Program-made: the position numbers and the translations under genes
Notes under the pieces: model-generated
Database searches by the model: none
Told to the model about the DNA's origin: nothing
The model's input: only the letters and a program-made list of their open reading frames with translations
Shown: positions 62,526 to 64,000 of the stretch, in pieces
Position numbering within the stretch: position 1 is the first letter of the stretch
How the letters are laid out: each line of letters begins with the position of its first letter
Source: Moraxella porci DSM 25326
GTDB lineage: Bacteria; Pseudomonadota; Gammaproteobacteria; Pseudomonadales; Moraxellaceae
Length of the DNA: 64,000 bases
Direction of reading: 5' to 3'
Assembly: GCF_002014855.1 (NCBI RefSeq)
Contig: NZ_MUYV01000001.1
Location: 536,609-600,608 of the forward strand

Positions 62526-64000
62526 TTACAAGATGGTAATATCACTATCAATATATACCTTATAGCTGGTATCAGCACCTAAAGTATATTCAGTATAAAC
62601 ATTGCCATCTTTGGTAACTGTGCCAGTAGCACTCCAAGTTGTCACTTGACCGTTGACATAGTCATTCAGATTACCAGTCTGATTACCCAAATGGACTTTG
62701 TCGTTTGAGTCACCTGAGATGTACAGTGATTTACTGTTATAAATCAGGTTGTCATATGTAACGCCCAACAGAACTTGGTTATTACCGGCCAGAGCAATTT
62801 CTTCTACACCACTAATCTTCTGCAAATTACCAACATTGGTTGAAGTGGTAAAGTCTTGCGTAAAGGTCAGCACATCATAACCAGCACCACCATCGATACT
62901 GCCTGTAGCTGTTACTGCATGTTGGCCAATAGTGATACTATCATTTCCAGCGCCAGCATTGATGCGAGCAGAACCTTGCAAAGCACCCTCAATTGAAATT
63001 GTATCATTGCCGTCGCCCAAGTTGATGACGCTTGAACCACCCACATAGCCTGCAATATTAACTTCATCTGCACCATTACCAAAATTAATTTGGGTGGTGT
63101 CACTCACATACCCACCGACATTAAGAACATTGTCACCCGCTCCCATATCGACAAAGTTTAGATTGCCGCTCATATTTTTGGTTACCGTCAAGGTATCATC
63201 AGCTTCACTAAAGCGTGGTGCTAATGATTCATCGGTTGACAAGTCCACTGAACCAATATGAGTGCCGTACTCTGAAGTTTTAATGCCGGTGCTCAAATTC
63301 AGATTTACACCCACAATATTAGTAACTGTGATACTCAAGCCTGGATTGCTAAGCTCAGTAACCGAGCTGTCGCTAGCTGTATCCGAAGACAAGCCCCCGC
63401 TTTGGATCACCGCAGTAACAATATTGTTTTGTCCATTTGGCAAAGGTGTAAAGCTTACAACAATACCATTGGTACGATTATTATCATCAATAGTGTAGGT
63501 TTGCTGCACACCATTAATGGTTACAACCAAAGTATCTCCATTCTTCGCATTGCTTGGAATGGTAATGGTGGCTGTAGCATCACCGGTAGATCTTAGGTCA
63601 CCCTGATTAATTTTGCCATCATTGCCATCATTGATCGATACACTTGGAGCTGCCGGAGCAACAGTATCAGTATCCGAAGGACCGGTGTTATCCGAGCTAT
63701 CGGTATTGGTTGCTGTGACATCTGAGCCATCTTTAACTGCATCTTCAGGGATGGTAATCACGCCAGTTTTTGGATCAACTGTGATGCTGTCGTTTGGATT
63801 GTCATCCACCCAGTTACCGCTGTCATCCTTAGTGAAGGTAACAGTATGGCTATCACCATTTTCATCGGTGTAAGTCACGGTAGTTTTGGTGACATCCGGA
63901 TCAGCAGACGGTGTTACAGTGACTGAACCATCATCATTGGCAACCACATCTGGTGCTGTAGGCGGAGTGACATCTTTCGCCGTATCAGTATCCGAAGGAC
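62526..64000 (-). CDS. C-terminal part of a repeat-rich RTX/Ig-like secreted adhesin
   Basis: The frame is open across the right edge, so the start is missing; a GTG at 63947 is only an internal valine. The visible 490 residues begin with bacterial Ig-like repeats (PDVTKTTVTYTDENGDSHTV, APAAPSVSINDGNDG, ATITIPSNAKNGDTLVV) joined by Ser/Asp/Thr linkers. They continue with RTX-like calcium-binding turns (INFGNGADEVNIAGY, INLGDGNDTISIEG, INAGAGNDSITIGQ, IDGGAGYDVLTF) and end in an aromatic/hydrophobic C-terminus, YKVYIDSDITIL, typical of type I secretion signals. Large proteins of this type are biofilm or adhesion factors. A 20-base linker sequence recurs 318 bp apart, so the repeat unit is 106 residues. 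Confidence 0.82.
   Translation of the reverse strand, partial: PSDTDTAKDVTPPTAPDVVANDDGSVTVTPSADPDVTKTTVTYTDENGDSHTVTFTKDDSGNWVDDNPNDSITVDPKTGVITIPEDAVKDGSDVTATNTDSSDNTGPSDTDTVAPAAPSVSINDGNDGKINQGDLRSTGDATATITIPSNAKNGDTLVVTINGVQQTYTIDDNNRTNGIVVSFTPLPNGQNNIVTAVIQSGGLSSDTASDSSVTELSNPGLSITVTNIVGVNLNLSTGIKTSEYGTHIGSVDLSTDESLAPRFSEADDTLTVTKNMSGNLNFVDMGAGDNVLNVGGYVSDTTQINFGNGADEVNIAGYVGGSSVINLGDGNDTISIEGALQGSARINAGAGNDSITIGQHAVTATGSIDGGAGYDVLTFTQDFTTSTNVGNLQKISGVEEIALAGNNQVLLGVTYDNLIYNSKSLYISGDSNDKVHLGNQTGNLNDYVNGQVTTWSATGTVTKDGNVYTEYTLGADTSYKVYIDSDITIL

Noticed and set aside
45473..64000. A right-hand attachment repeat of the tRNA-Gly 3' end within the window
   Set aside because: I scanned for the TTCGAATCTCG and CCCGCTCC segments downstream and found no second copy.

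Overview
The window looks like a chromosomal segment of a Moraxella species or a close relative in the Moraxellaceae (Gammaproteobacteria). Pointers are a kdsD-kdsC-lptC / lptA-lptB lipopolysaccharide export cluster, an Hfq with a long glycine-rich tail, a MliC-like adhesin complex protein of the Neisseria/Moraxella type, the carboxynorspermidine polyamine route, and overall moderately AT-rich coding sequence. The species cannot be fixed from the sequence alone.

Positions 1 to about 45,550 are mostly conserved core chromosome. From the left: the N-terminus of recB, a uracil-DNA-glycosylase-like gene, a small membrane protein and uvrB (a DNA repair run on the minus strand); mltB; a small secreted basic protein; purF-cvpA-pyrD (nucleotide synthesis); ogt; ftsY; a Tat-exported PhoX phosphatase behind a four-repeat Pho box; a two-subunit M16 peptidase pair; a DUF1275 membrane protein; putA; the Kdo/LPS transport cluster; queD-tsaE-miaA-hfq; carboxynorspermidine dehydrogenase and decarboxylase; nrdB with its ferredoxin yfaE; an Acp/MliC-like protein; metZ; two tandem sulfate-binding lipoproteins; recC (about 38 kb from recB); a YghU-type GST; thiI; and tRNA-Gly(GCC).

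From the tRNA-Gly to the right edge the window is accessory DNA. A small integrative module begins at the tRNA 3' end: an XRE repressor, a divergent excisionase-like gene, two palindromic operators between them, and a tyrosine integrase. Next comes a separate translationally coupled three-gene operon (182, 765 and 1018 aa). Its last gene is a very large tyrosine recombinase with a complete catalytic set. Its middle gene is a recombinase-like protein that keeps R, K, H-x-x-R and GH but has no nucleophilic tyrosine where one is expected. This recombinase trio is the best candidate for an under-described mobile or defence-island system. It is followed by a HigA-like / Phd-like / AAA-like cluster with no recognisable toxin, an array of 10-bp phased repeats, overlapping inverted repeats, an AAA ATPase with a DUF4143 domain, and a decayed IS3-family element.

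The last 6 kb carry surface functions: a large protein with a MurF-like C-terminal half, visibly richer in G+C and containing a 12-base sequence identical to a Neisseriaceae DNA-uptake dialect, a hexapeptide acetyltransferase in the same direction, and the C-terminal end of a repeat-rich RTX/Ig-like secreted adhesin that runs off the right edge.
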